DNA from: Lachnospiraceae bacterium UBA1748 | GTDB lineage: Bacteria > Bacillota > Clostridia > Lachnospirales > Lachnospiraceae | Length of the DNA stretch: 25,030 bases | Direction: 5' to 3' | Assembly: GCA_002314855.1 (NCBI GenBank) | Contig: DCHQ01000090.1 | Span: 1-25,030, forward strand | Shown here: piece by piece, positions 4,520-13,062 of the stretch | Numbering within the stretch: position 1 is the first letter of the stretch | How the letters are laid out: each line of letters opens with the position of its first letter | Notes under the pieces: generated by a model | Told to the model about the DNA's origin: nothing | Databases searched by the model: none | What the model saw: only the letters and a program-made list of their open reading frames with translations | Made by a program: the position numbers and the translations under genes

Positions 4520-6517
4520 ATGAGAATCGCACTTACGGGAAATCCAAACAGTGGAAAGACCACAATGTATAATGCATTAACTGGTCGAAATGAGAAGATT
4601 GGAAACTGGGCAGGAGTTACAGTTGACAGAAAGGAAAGCGGTATTAAGAAGACATATTATGATGGTAGCAAGGAAGTAATTGCTGTAGACCTTCCAGGCG
4701 CATATTCCATGTCACCATTTACTTCTGAAGAAAGTATCACAAGTAGCTATGTGAAAAATGAGAATCCAGATGTAATTATCAATATCGTGGATGCTACTAA
4801 CCTTAGCAGAAGTTTATTCTTTACTACTCAGCTTCTTGAGCTTGGTATTCCAGTTGTTGTTGCTCTTAATAAGAGTGATGTTAATGAGAAGAAGGGTACT
4901 AAGATTGATGTGACTAAGTTGTCAGAGAAGCTCGGTTGCCCAGTAGTTGAAACTATATCCACATCATCAAATGGCTTAAAAGATGTAGTTACAAAGGCTG
5001 TAGAGATTGCCGGTAGCAATCAGAAGGCAACATATTCTCAGGGTGACATTGATCTTCATGATAAGGTAGAAGTTGAAAGGGCTGATAGAAAGAGATTCGA
5101 ATTTGTAAATGGAATTGTTAAGGAAGTAGAAACTAGAAAAGTTCTTACAAAAGAGAAAAATGCTGGAGATAAGATTGACGCAGTGCTTACTCACCCAGTA
5201 TCAGGTCTTATTATTTTCGCAGGAATTATGTTCCTTGTATTTTATATTTCTCAGTCTACACTTGGAACCTGGATTGCAGATTGGTTAGTTGGCTGGATTG
5301 AAACCTTCCAGGAATGGGTAGGTGAGAAGATGTCCGACGCTAATCCATTACTCTATGCGTTACTTGTAGATGGTATTATTGGTGGCGTTGGTGCAGTAGT
5401 TGGTTTCCTTCCACTTGTTATGGTTATGTATTTCCTCATCGCACTTTTGGAAGACTGTGGATACATGTCAAGAGCAACTGTAGTGCTTGATCCAATCTTT
5501 AAAAGAGTAGGTCTTTCAGGAAAGACAGTTATTCCTATGGTTATTGGTACTGGTTGTGGTATCCCAGCTATTATGTCTTGTCGAACAATCAGAAACGAGC
5601 GTGAGCGTAGAACTTCTGCAATGCTTGCAACATATATGCCATGTGGTGCAAAGCTTCCTGTTATAGCACTTTTTGCAGGTGCGTTTTTCTCTGACGCAGC
5701 ATGGGTTGGTCCACTTATGTATTTTGTAGGTATTGTACTTATTCTTCTTGGTGCATTACTTGTAAAGGCAATCAACGGAATGAAATATAGAAAGTCATTT
5801 TTCATTATTGAACTTCCAGAATATAAAGTACCAAGTCTTAAGTTTGCGTTTGGTTCAATGTTAGAACGTGGTAAGGCTTATATCATCAAGGCAGGAACAA
5901 TCATTTTGGTATGTAATACAGTAGTTCAGATTATGCAGTCATTTGATACACATTTCCAGGTTGTAGAAGAGGGAATGGAAAATACATCAATATTAGCAAC
6001 TATTGCAACTCCTTTCGCTTACCTTTTAGTGCCAGTAGTTGGATTTGCTGCATGGCAGTTAGCAGCTGCAGCTATTACAGGATTTATTGCCAAGGAAAAT
6101 GTAGTAGGAACACTTGCAGTATGTTATGCGATTACAAACTTTATTGACACAGAGGAACTTGAACTTGTTGCTGGAGGAAATGAAGTAGCGATGGTTATGG
6201 GACTTACTAAGGTAGCTGCACTTGCTTATCTTATGTTTAACCTTTACACACCACCTTGTTTTGCGGCTATCGGAGCGCTTAACTCAGAGCTTAAGAGTGG
6301 TAAGTGGTTAGCTGGTGCAATATGCTTACAGCTTGCAACAGGTTTTACAGTAGGCTTCCTTGTATACCAGATTGGAACACTTATTACAACAGGAAGTCTT
6401 GGTGCAGGATTCGTAGGTGGACTTATAGCTGTAATCATTTTTGCAGCTATTATCGTAGGCCTTATTGTAAAGGCTAATAGAGGACTTGAGAGTAACTATG
6501 CATTGAACAAGGCATAG
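4520..6517 (+). CDS. feoB: ferrous iron transporter FeoB
   Basis: The 665-residue protein imports Fe(II) across the cytoplasmic membrane. Its N-terminal G domain shows G1 GNPNSGKT (7-14), switch region NWAGVTVDRK, G3 DLPG (about 57-60) and G4 NKSD (about 117-120). A helical linker follows to about residue 215. The membrane part (about 225-650) contains the two Gate motifs, including CGYMSRATVVLDPIF (about 312-326) and the GTGCGIPAIMSCRTIRNERERR stretch (about 343-364). Both conserved Gate cysteines are present. AAGGAG at 4504-4509 supports the ATG at 4520. Length is normal for a FeoB without a large C-terminal extension. It is followed by a palindrome and then a Cys-rich FeoB-associated peptide, a common clostridial arrangement. 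Confidence 0.97.
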   Translation: MRIALTGNPNSGKTTMYNALTGRNEKIGNWAGVTVDRKESGIKKTYYDGSKEVIAVDLPGAYSMSPFTSEESITSSYVKNENPDVIINIVDATNLSRSLFFTTQLLELGIPVVVALNKSDVNEKKGTKIDVTKLSEKLGCPVVETISTSSNGLKDVVTKAVEIAGSNQKATYSQGDIDLHDKVEVERADRKRFEFVNGIVKEVETRKVLTKEKNAGDKIDAVLTHPVSGLIIFAGIMFLVFYISQSTLGTWIADWLVGWIETFQEWVGEKMSDANPLLYALLVDGIIGGVGAVVGFLPLVMVMYFLIALLEDCGYMSRATVVLDPIFKRVGLSGKTVIPMVIGTGCGIPAIMSCRTIRNERERRTSAMLATYMPCGAKLPVIALFAGAFFSDAAWVGPLMYFVGIVLILLGALLVKAINGMKYRKSFFIIELPEYKVPSLKFAFGSMLERGKAYIIKAGTIILVCNTVVQIMQSFDTHFQVVEEGMENTSILATIATPFAYLLVPVVGFAAWQLAAAAITGFIAKENVVGTLAVCYAITNFIDTEELELVAGGNEVAMVMGLTKVAALAYLMFNLYTPPCFAAIGALNSELKSGKWLAGAICLQLATGFTVGFLVYQIGTLITTGSLGAGFVGGLIAVIIFAAIIVGLIVKANRGLESNYALNKA

Positions 6518-6521
6518 TGAT

Positions 6522-6579
6522 CTATGGGGGCGGGGTTACTGGTTCATTAAAAAAAATGAGCCAGTAACCCCGTCCCCTA
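6522..6579. repeat. REP-like GC-rich palindrome between feoB and the Cys-rich peptide gene
   Basis: A stem of about 22 bp is formed by GGGGCGGGGTTACTGGTTC and AATGAGCCAGTAACCCCGTC (one bulge, one G-T pair) around an A-rich loop. It has no T-run. Its GGGG(A)CGGGG core is like the GGGGACGG palindromes I recall as repeated extragenic elements of Clostridia. It is much more GC-rich than its surroundings. Confidence 0.55.
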
Positions 6580-6600
6580 GGTTCAAAAAGGAGGGTATGA

Positions 6601-6738
6601 ATGATTAACATTATTATTATCGCAATATTGGTAGCAGTTGTTGGCACTGCTTCTTTCTATATCTGGAAAGAGAAAAAGAAGGGTAATAAGTGCATAGGAT
6701 GTCCTTATTCGGGGACGTCATCCTGTCATTGCAAATAA
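6601..6738 (+). CDS. FeoB-associated Cys-rich membrane peptide
   Basis: The 45-residue product has one N-terminal transmembrane segment (MINIIIIAILVAVVGTASFY), a basic stretch KEKKKGNK, and a cysteine cluster C-x-x-C ... C-x-C at the end (CIGCPYSGTSSCHCK). This pattern defines the FeoB-associated Cys-rich membrane protein family. It is thought to help FeoB handle Fe(II), but its mechanism is not established. An AGGAGG lies directly upstream of the ATG at 6601. It is 83 nt after feoB and probably read from the feoB mRNA. Confidence 0.88.
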   Translation: MINIIIIAILVAVVGTASFYIWKEKKKGNKCIGCPYSGTSSCHCK

Positions 6739-6741
6739 AAG

Positions 6742-6772
6742 ATAAGTCACTCATTTTATGTGAGTGACTTAT
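6742..6772 (+). terminator. probable terminator hairpin after the feo transcript
   Basis: ATAAGTCACTCA (6742-6753) pairs perfectly over 12 bp with TGAGTGACTTAT (6761-6772). The downstream T content is poor, so termination may be weak or bidirectional. Confidence 0.45.
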
Positions 6773-6785
6773 ATTAAATGCTAAG

Positions 6786-6801
6786 GTTAGATATAACTAA
6801 C
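6786..6801 (+). promoter_or_regulatory. DtxR-type box ahead of the heavy-metal-associated gene
   Basis: GTTAG (6786-6790), ATATAA, CTAAC (6797-6801), with the same 6-nt spacing as the other four perfect boxes. The gene starts 33 nt downstream. Confidence 0.6.
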
Positions 6802-6834
6802 GATAGAAAGCGGATACTTGCAGGAGTGATTGAA

Positions 6835-7170
6835 ATGTCAAATGTAATTATCGTAATCATACTGCTTATTGCAGTAGTGTTTGGGATGAAGGAAACGGTT
6901 AAGCATTTTAAAGGTGAAGGTGCTTGCTGTGGTGGGGGGAGTTCCAAACCTAAAAAGAAGAAATTGGAAGGAAAAGTAGTTTGCAAATATGCTTTCCGTA
7001 TAGAAGGAATGCACTGCGTGAATTGCGCAAATGCAGTAACAAGAGCAATTAATGATATAGATGGTGCTGTGGCAAAAGTTTCTCTTAAGAAAAAGACGGC
7101 TAAAGCCCTTGAGGCTAGAGATATGAATGATACGAGTTATAGCGAAGAAATTGATAGAACACTTGGATAA
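6835..7170 (+). CDS. membrane-anchored heavy-metal-associated (HMA) domain protein
   Basis: The 111-residue protein has an N-terminal transmembrane segment (NVIIVIILLIAVVFGM, residues 3-18) and a short ETVKHFKGEGACCGGGSSKP linker with vicinal cysteines. A lysine-rich stretch leads to an HMA domain containing GMHCVNC (about residues 66-72), the M-x-C-x-x-C metal site of copper chaperones and P-type ATPases. AGGAG lies just before the ATG at 6835; a longer frame from 6778 overlaps the regulatory box and is not used. Proteins with this TM plus CCGG plus HMA layout usually accompany feoB in Clostridia. The iron-type box ahead supports a role in Fe(II) trafficking, but the metal bound is not known. 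Confidence 0.82.
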   Translation: MSNVIIVIILLIAVVFGMKETVKHFKGEGACCGGGSSKPKKKKLEGKVVCKYAFRIEGMHCVNCANAVTRAINDIDGAVAKVSLKKKTAKALEARDMNDTSYSEEIDRTLG

Positions 7171-7231
7171 AGTGCTTAGTCGCGGAGACGATAAATGTAA
7201 TATTCCCCGATAATTGCTAGAGTTTATCCTG

Positions 7232-7261
7232 TTTACAGTACTTTGACAATCTAATTATAAT
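7232..7261 (+). promoter_or_regulatory. promoter of the MoxR operon
   Basis: TTTACA (7232-7237) and a consensus TATAAT (7256-7261) are 18 nt apart, about 40 nt ahead of the GTG start of the MoxR gene. Confidence 0.65.
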
Positions 7262-7300
7262 GAGAAAAGTAATACAAATATTGTATAAGGAGAAAGAGCA

Positions 7301-8221
7301 GTGATAGATCAATTAAAAGCAAAGATGCAGGAATATTTTGTGGGCAAGGAAGCTGTAGTAGATGACGTACTTGTATGTCTTTTGGCTGGGGGCCATATTC
7401 TTTTAGAGGATGTACCAGGTGTAGGTAAGACAACATTAGCAAGAACACTGGCAGGTGCGGTTTCATGTGATTTTGGTCGTATACAGTTCACTCCTGATAC
7501 ATTACCTGGAGATGTAGTTGGTACAAGTGTATATAATATGAAAACTGGAGAATTCGAATATCATGAAGGTGATATTATGCACCAGATAATATTGGCAGAT
7601 GAAATCAACAGAACATCTCCAAAGACTCAGGCTAGCTTACTTGAAGCCATGGAAGAGGGGCAGGTTACAATAGATGGTCAGGTTCATAAATTACCTAAGC
7701 CATTTATGGTTATAGCCACACAGAATCCAGTTGAATTTTTAGGTACATATCCACTTCCAGAAGCTCAGATGGATAGATTTATGATGAGACTTTCAGTGGG
7801 ATATCCATCAGAAGAGGAAGAACTTCGACTTGCACGTAACTTTGTACAGGGCAAGATGTCAGAGGCAATATCCAGCGTGTGTAAGGCGGAGGACATCTTA
7901 GAGGCTAGAGAGAAAGTGGCAGCAGTAAAAATAACAGATGCTGTTCTTGCATATATCAGAGAAATCATAGAGAAAACTAGAAACGAGTCCAGACTGGTAC
8001 TGGGCGCAAGTCCGAGAGCGTTCCTGAGTCTTATAAGAGCATCTCAGGCAAGAGCTTTTCTTAACGGACGCGATTATCTGAAACCAGATGATGTGAAAGA
8101 TGTGTTTATCAATGTATTGCATCATAGACTTGTGCTTACATCAGAAGCGAGAATACAGAAGGAAGATATAGATTTAATTCTTCGTAACTTAATCATTACA
8201 GTAAAGGTGCCAACAGAATAA
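7301..8221 (+). CDS. MoxR-family AAA+ ATPase
   Basis: The 306-residue protein is a full-length MoxR ATPase. It shows Walker A GVGKTT (in LLEDVPGVGKTTLARTLA, about residues 36-53), Walker B ILADEINR (about 99-106), and the family motif ATQNPVEFLGTYPLPEAQMDRF (about 148-169) with sensor 1 and arginine finger. A C-terminal lid ends with GASPRAFLSLIRASQARAFL. MoxR proteins act as chaperone-like ATPases that mature or activate partner complexes. Their usual partners are the DUF58 and transglutaminase-type proteins encoded directly downstream. The start is GTG at 7301 with AAGGAG about 8 nt upstream. The next gene starts at the base after its stop, indicating translational coupling. Confidence 0.93.
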   Translation: MIDQLKAKMQEYFVGKEAVVDDVLVCLLAGGHILLEDVPGVGKTTLARTLAGAVSCDFGRIQFTPDTLPGDVVGTSVYNMKTGEFEYHEGDIMHQIILADEINRTSPKTQASLLEAMEEGQVTIDGQVHKLPKPFMVIATQNPVEFLGTYPLPEAQMDRFMMRLSVGYPSEEEELRLARNFVQGKMSEAISSVCKAEDILEAREKVAAVKITDAVLAYIREIIEKTRNESRLVLGASPRAFLSLIRASQARAFLNGRDYLKPDDVKDVFINVLHHRLVLTSEARIQKEDIDLILRNLIITVKVPTE

Positions 8222-9385
8222 ATGCTTATTAGTAGAATAGTATGGATTATATTATTTATATTGTCGCTTGTAGGAATCACTATGTATGGTGGTCCTATAA
8301 GCTATGGCTTCTTGGCGCTAATGGTTATGGTGCCTGTAATATCTGTCATCTATTTGTTTTGTGTTTATTTTTGCTTCAAGATATATCAAAGCAAGGATGT
8401 AGTCAGACCAGTGGTAGGAGAGGCTGTTCCATTTCACTTTAGACTAATGGATGAGTTCTTTTTTGCATTTGCAGGTATTAGAGTAAAATTTTTTACGTCA
8501 TTTTCATCCATTGAAGGACTGGATGATGAGTCTGAGTATGAACTTATTCCAGGGCATGGCGTTAATCTGGACACCAAGCTCGTATGTAAATACCGAGGCA
8601 ACTATGAGGTGGGAATAAAGACTGTAGAGGTTCAGGATTTTTTTAGATTATTTAGATTTTCTTATCATAATCCTGAGACTATGAGAGTAGATGTAATGCC
8701 TCAGGTGGTTCACTTAGATGGTATTAAGAGCTTAGACCAGGTCAGCGTATTACAGAACAATAATAATCAGAATGTTTTTCCAGATGTTTTAGTTCGAGAT
8801 TATATGTCAGGTGATGATATCAGACAGATAAACTGGAAGGTGTCTTCTCATGTGGGCAAGCTTATGGTTCGTAAGCAGATTGATGAAGAGAAACAGGGCA
8901 TAGGTATTATCATTGATTCCAGACGATATAGTGATGATCAGAAGGAATATCTTCCAATCGAGAACAAGATGCTTGAAGCAGCGATTGCAATATCACTTTA
9001 TTTTGCAGACAAGCAGACACCTGTAGCCACTTTTGTAGGCAATGAGGATGTCAGAAGAGTTAATGTTAACAGGTTACAGGACTTTGATGATTATTACGAA
9101 GCCATATCCAGTGTTAGTTTTACAAAACTTCAGCCAGGTGGAAAAAATATGTTTGACATCTTGACAACAGAAAGTGGACTGTATGAGTGCAAGATGGTAT
9201 TCTTCATCACCAAGAGGCTGTCAGATGATGTGACCAGACTGTGTAAGACTCTTAGAACTAATAATGTATATGTTCAGATATGTCTCGTTAATAATGACGA
9301 TGATGAAGAGTCTTTGTATATACAGAATAATCAAGAAAATCTGATTCATATGAATGGCGAGTCGGATCTTGCGGAGGTGCTGTGA
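8222..9385 (+). CDS. DUF58 membrane protein
   Basis: The 387-residue protein has two N-terminal transmembrane segments (about residues 4-24 and 27-48), a beta-rich extracytoplasmic or juxtamembrane part, and the DUF58 signature VRDYMSGDDIRQINWKVSS (about 190-208). A VWA-like region follows, with IGIIIDSRR (about 223-231). DUF58 proteins are the standard partners of MoxR ATPases and transmembrane transglutaminases; the joint function is thought to concern envelope protein assembly or processing but is not defined. The ATG directly follows the MoxR stop, and the last codons overlap the next gene (TGATG), so the three genes form one operon. Confidence 0.9.
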   Translation: MLISRIVWIILFILSLVGITMYGGPISYGFLALMVMVPVISVIYLFCVYFCFKIYQSKDVVRPVVGEAVPFHFRLMDEFFFAFAGIRVKFFTSFSSIEGLDDESEYELIPGHGVNLDTKLVCKYRGNYEVGIKTVEVQDFFRLFRFSYHNPETMRVDVMPQVVHLDGIKSLDQVSVLQNNNNQNVFPDVLVRDYMSGDDIRQINWKVSSHVGKLMVRKQIDEEKQGIGIIIDSRRYSDDQKEYLPIENKMLEAAIAISLYFADKQTPVATFVGNEDVRRVNVNRLQDFDDYYEAISSVSFTKLQPGGKNMFDILTTESGLYECKMVFFITKRLSDDVTRLCKTLRTNNVYVQICLVNNDDDEESLYIQNNQENLIHMNGESDLAEVL

Positions 9386-11628
9386 TGGTAGGATATCTGT
9401 ATGATCTGATAATAGCAATTCCAGTTGCTATCATTATAGCGATAATCTCCATGAATAATATTGGAGGCGAAGACAAGGGGGTACTAGTTTGTTTAGTGCT
9501 CTTTGTGATTACAGCCTTGTATGCTATAGCTGGACATATAAAGAGTAAGGCCAGAGGTCTTATATTCCTGATACCTGTGATAGCGTATGCTGGACTTATT
9601 ATGCTAGCCGAAGAGAGTAGTAGAGGCCAGTTATTAATTGAACTTCAGTGGATACTATGGAGTGCTTTAATAGCAATATGCGGATTACTTATAGCCAAGC
9701 TTTCGTCACTAAACAGATGGTCCACAAGACTGCTGGCTGTAGTGCTGATTGGATATATGATATATTCAATGCCACTTGGAAGCAAGATGAACAAAGTTGT
9801 AGTAGCTTTATCATTTTTCCTATTAATCGTAGTAGTGGTAATCGAATTACAGGCAAGATGGAATAAGAAGGGATATACCGATATGAAGTCTCATATTGTA
9901 TATCTTAGCCCATTTATCATCATCCCATGCCTGATTATAGGATTAAGCAACTCACCTAGAAGACCATATGATTGGGAGCTTGCTGCCAAATTGTGGAACA
10001 GTGCGACCGAGAGTTTAAAAGGGCGCTTCAGTCTCCTTCAGAAGGGTGATGACGAGTATTGGAACGATTACATAGGCTTTGATGAAAATAACCGTTTGGC
10101 GGGTAGCGTGGATAACGAGTATCGTAAGATAATGGAGCTTACTGCTGAAAGAAGAATGGACTCACCGTTGTATCTTCGTGGAATCATTTACGATACATTT
10201 GTGAGAGATACTTGGCAGATCAATTATACAGAGGCTTCCAATGAATATCTTATGGATACCATGGAGACCTTAGGCGCTATATGTAAATACGATAGTGATT
10301 TTACCAGCAGGTATATGCATGATATTACGGTGAATTTCCACTTTGATATGTTCAATACCAGATTTCTGTTTTTACCAGCCAAGGCCAGACTTGGTTCTGA
10401 TCATGTTGATGAGATGTCTATAGTTCACCTGGGCGACAACTTCTATTTTGATAAGAAACGTGGATATGGTACTAAGTATACTATGGTATATTATTCACTT
10501 AACAGAACGAATCCTAAGTTTAAAGATTTATTAGAGAGTGCATCTGTGATTGATAGCGATGTATGGAGTTCTGTAGAAAGTAAGTATTTTTCATTGTATG
10601 ACTGTGATAAGTCATATGAAAGCTATCTTCAGTATAGAGACAGAATATATCAGACATACACAGAGGATATACAGCTGTCCGATGAACTTAGGGCATATAT
10701 GGATGAGGTACTAGATGGCGCAGAAACTGATATAGAGAAACTCGAGCGTATTGAGGAGATATTCTCGGACTTCAAGTATACGCTTACGCCAGGTGCGTTG
10801 CCAGAAGATATAGATACTGCATCAGAATATTTGGATTACTTTATTCTTGAAAAACGTGCTGGATATTGTAGTTACTTTGCAACTGCATTTGTCTTGCTTG
10901 CAAGAGCAGAGGGAATACCTGCAAGATATGTGGAGGGTTATTACGTCAAGAAAGCCAACTTAAGTATTACAGCAGTCACATCAGATATGGCTCATGCGTG
11001 GCCAGAGGTATATATTGATGGATTTGGATGGATAAGTTATGAACCTACGCCAGGTTTCAAAGTCTCTACAGGTTGGGATATCGATGATGGAACTATTACA
11101 TCAGTTTCCTCTAATCACGCCGTTATAATTGATGAAAGTGTTAAGGGGACCGGAGATAGTACTAAAGAGGAAGAAGAGCTAAGCGTGGACAAGCCGACTA
11201 ATTGGAGACCGGTTATAATAGGTGCTATTAGTGCCATTTTTATCCTGATACTGATAGGACTTATAGACAGAGTGAGTGTTAGGTACTGGTATGGAAAGCT
11301 GGAAAATGATAAGAAACATAAAGTTATCTATCATCGAATACTCCATATATTAAGCGTTCTTGGATACAGCCACGAGTCTGGAGAAACACTGGAAGAACTG
11401 ATTGATAAGATTAATTTTACTAATGAAAATGACGAAGAAAAATGTTTAATACCAATGTCGGTAAAAGAATTTTTAGAAATCAGAGAAGAGATAGTGTACG
11501 CTGATAAGCGACTTACATCTGACGAAATGGAACAGGCTGCGAAGGCATATGAAGATATACTTCTTGCGATGAAGACCGAAAAAAACTGGTTCTTAATTAG
11601 AAAATCGTTGATAGAGAGAATCGAGTAA
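9385..11628 (+). CDS. transmembrane transglutaminase-like protein (TgpA type)
   Basis: The 747-residue protein starts with about six transmembrane helices (residues 1-200). A large extracytoplasmic region follows with a transglutaminase core. The catalytic Cys lies in AGYCSYFATAFVLLARAEGI (about residues 491-510), His in MAHAWPEVY (about 535), and an acidic residue in SYEPTPGF (about 550). A last transmembrane helix (about 612-630) precedes a cytoplasmic C-terminal helix bundle like DUF4129. The enzyme may cleave or crosslink envelope proteins; this is inferred from family. The ATG at 9385 has GGAGG 7 nt upstream and overlaps the DUF58 stop; the GTG one codon earlier is spaced less well. It completes the MoxR operon and is followed by a terminator. 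Confidence 0.9.
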   Translation: MVGYLYDLIIAIPVAIIIAIISMNNIGGEDKGVLVCLVLFVITALYAIAGHIKSKARGLIFLIPVIAYAGLIMLAEESSRGQLLIELQWILWSALIAICGLLIAKLSSLNRWSTRLLAVVLIGYMIYSMPLGSKMNKVVVALSFFLLIVVVVIELQARWNKKGYTDMKSHIVYLSPFIIIPCLIIGLSNSPRRPYDWELAAKLWNSATESLKGRFSLLQKGDDEYWNDYIGFDENNRLAGSVDNEYRKIMELTAERRMDSPLYLRGIIYDTFVRDTWQINYTEASNEYLMDTMETLGAICKYDSDFTSRYMHDITVNFHFDMFNTRFLFLPAKARLGSDHVDEMSIVHLGDNFYFDKKRGYGTKYTMVYYSLNRTNPKFKDLLESASVIDSDVWSSVESKYFSLYDCDKSYESYLQYRDRIYQTYTEDIQLSDELRAYMDEVLDGAETDIEKLERIEEIFSDFKYTLTPGALPEDIDTASEYLDYFILEKRAGYCSYFATAFVLLARAEGIPARYVEGYYVKKANLSITAVTSDMAHAWPEVYIDGFGWISYEPTPGFKVSTGWDIDDGTITSVSSNHAVIIDESVKGTGDSTKEEEELSVDKPTNWRPVIIGAISAIFILILIGLIDRVSVRYWYGKLENDKKHKVIYHRILHILSVLGYSHESGETLEELIDKINFTNENDEEKCLIPMSVKEFLEIREEIVYADKRLTSDEMEQAAKAYEDILLAMKTEKNWFLIRKSLIERIE

Positions 11629-11670
11629 ATCATAATAACATGTAGTTTACCTCAGGGGTAAATAAGATAA

Positions 11671-11700
11671 AGAGCTATGCGAATATGCATGGCTCTTTTT
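11671..11700 (+). terminator. intrinsic terminator of the MoxR operon
   Basis: AGAGCTATGC (11671-11680) pairs with GCATGGCTCT (11687-11696, one G-T pair), with TTTTT ending the site. A smaller hairpin TTTACC/GGTAAA lies just before it (about 11647-11663). Confidence 0.8.
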
Positions 11701-11833
11701 ATGTAAAATTCATCATTAACATTTATTTTGAGGTCAGTTCATGAACTGGCGAAATAAACTACGAATTAATATTGCATAGAATGGTGTAAAAAGAGTAGTA
11801 TGGAAAAGAAGTGTAAAAATAGCGGGAGTTTTT

Positions 11834-12754
11834 ATGTATAATCAGGGTCTGCCAAGAAGTTTTGTAATATTCGTTTCTATAGTTGTTCTTATTATAGGCT
11901 TATTAATAGGAAGTATTTTTATGAAGAGAACAACATATCCAGCACTTATAACAAGTGAAGAGCAGTTCAGTAATATGGTCTATGACTGCGCATCTCATTA
12001 CAAAACAGTTATAAAATTTAAAACGACAATGAACCTGCAGTCCTACGATTTCGATAAGCTTTTTAGAGAAATCATGGATAAGGATACTTATATTGGTTGT
12101 GAGCTATTTCGTTATGATTATCACTATACTTATGACAGCCAGGGCATAATGGATGTAGAACTTCGTATTCAGAATCCAGCGTGGCATAGAGTGGTGTTAA
12201 CAAAGCTTAGGGTAAAGCAGATAGCTAACAAGCTCCGTGGTCTTGATAGATATGATCAGATAAAGGCAGTACATGATTATTTGGTGGCTACAAATGAATA
12301 CAGTTATACAATAGGAAGTGCATTTAACGCACTGTATGTTAATAAATCAGCGTGTAATGGTTATGCATTCAGCTTTTATGCGATTATGGAAGAACTAGGT
12401 ATACCAGCCACTGTAGAGTATGGTGGAGCCCATGCATGGAATCTTGTTGAGCTTGATGGCGAGTGGTACAACATAGACTGTACATGGGATGATAGAAGTG
12501 GTAAGACCATCTATTATGATTTTTTTCTAAAATCCAATGATGAGTTTGATGGCCACGAGCATTACAGTGCCACGGCTAAGCGTTCCTACGATATGGAAAA
12601 GGCTGGACCATCCAGTTATTATCACAACATACCGCCATATAAATTTATAATGATTGCATCGTCATTTGGAATGGCTATTGGCGTTTATGTTTTATATAGA
12701 GTGATACAGAAACTCAAAGAAGACAAAGAACGAAGAGCATTTTATGGCAACTAG
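11834..12754 (+). CDS. membrane-anchored transglutaminase-like protein
   Basis: The 306-residue protein has one N-terminal transmembrane segment (FVIFVSIVVLIIGLLIGSIF, residues 10-29) and a second near the C-terminus (about 273-293). Between them is a transglutaminase-like domain. It has Cys in SACNGYAFSFYAIMEELGIP (about residues 172-191), His in GGAHAWNLVELDGEWYNI (about 198-214), and Asp in NIDCTWDD. The full Cys-His-Asp triad is present, so it may be an active protease or transamidase acting outside the membrane. It is separated from the MoxR operon by a terminator and ~205 nt, so it has its own transcription. It is not a truncated copy of the preceding transglutaminase: topology and size differ. 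The substrate is unknown. Confidence 0.8.
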   Translation: MYNQGLPRSFVIFVSIVVLIIGLLIGSIFMKRTTYPALITSEEQFSNMVYDCASHYKTVIKFKTTMNLQSYDFDKLFREIMDKDTYIGCELFRYDYHYTYDSQGIMDVELRIQNPAWHRVVLTKLRVKQIANKLRGLDRYDQIKAVHDYLVATNEYSYTIGSAFNALYVNKSACNGYAFSFYAIMEELGIPATVEYGGAHAWNLVELDGEWYNIDCTWDDRSGKTIYYDFFLKSNDEFDGHEHYSATAKRSYDMEKAGPSSYYHNIPPYKFIMIASSFGMAIGVYVLYRVIQKLKEDKERRAFYGN

Positions 12755-12815
12755 TAAATAGTAGAACAATATGATGTGCTTAATTTAGATTTTAAGTTTT
12801 ATTTAAAGAAGTTAA

Positions 12816-12992
12816 ATGAATTGGGGAGGAATATTCCTTCTTTGCTATTTTGTTTTAGTAATAACTTTTGGTTTTACACTTCTTACTACAGAGATAGCAA
12901 TTGGTCGTAAAACCAATCAGAGTCCATTAACAGCGTACAAGGAAATTCATCCAAAGTGGAGAGGCCTGGGAGTATTGGCCTGTAAAATGTAG
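12816..12992 (+). pseudogene. relic of a sodium:neurotransmitter symporter family (NSS/SNF) transporter
   Basis: A 58-codon frame contains GGIFLLCYFVLVITFGFTLL, then TTEIAIGRKTNQSPLTAYKE and IHPKWRGLGVLAC. This is the second transmembrane segment and following loop of bacterial SNF transporters (usual pattern: GGGAF...YL...G.P....E..IGR.T..S...A......W...G). The full family has about 450 residues and 11-12 helices, so roughly one eighth remains. A stop codon sits immediately before the ATG and another after LACKM. I see no remaining homology on either side. The frame cannot make a working transporter. Confidence 0.75.
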
Positions 12993-13062
12993 GTTACACT
13001 TTTGTCTTGGTGGATTTTTGATATAATTATAATGATGGGATGAAAAATGATCGGGGGTACGT
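12993..13062 (+). promoter_or_regulatory. likely promoter region of the glycosyltransferase fusion gene
   Basis: An extended AT-rich segment with ATATAAT and TATAAT (about 13020-13032) lies some 35 nt ahead of the start. The best -35 candidates (TTGTCT or TTGGTG near 13004-13014) have imperfect spacing, so the call is tentative. Confidence 0.35.

Noticed and set aside
5353..5805. Open frame of 150 codons on the minus strand across feoB
   Set aside because: It lies wholly opposite the conserved membrane part of feoB, has no ribosome binding site, and reads as low-complexity Ser/Thr/Pro/Ile sequence, a shadow of feoB codon use.
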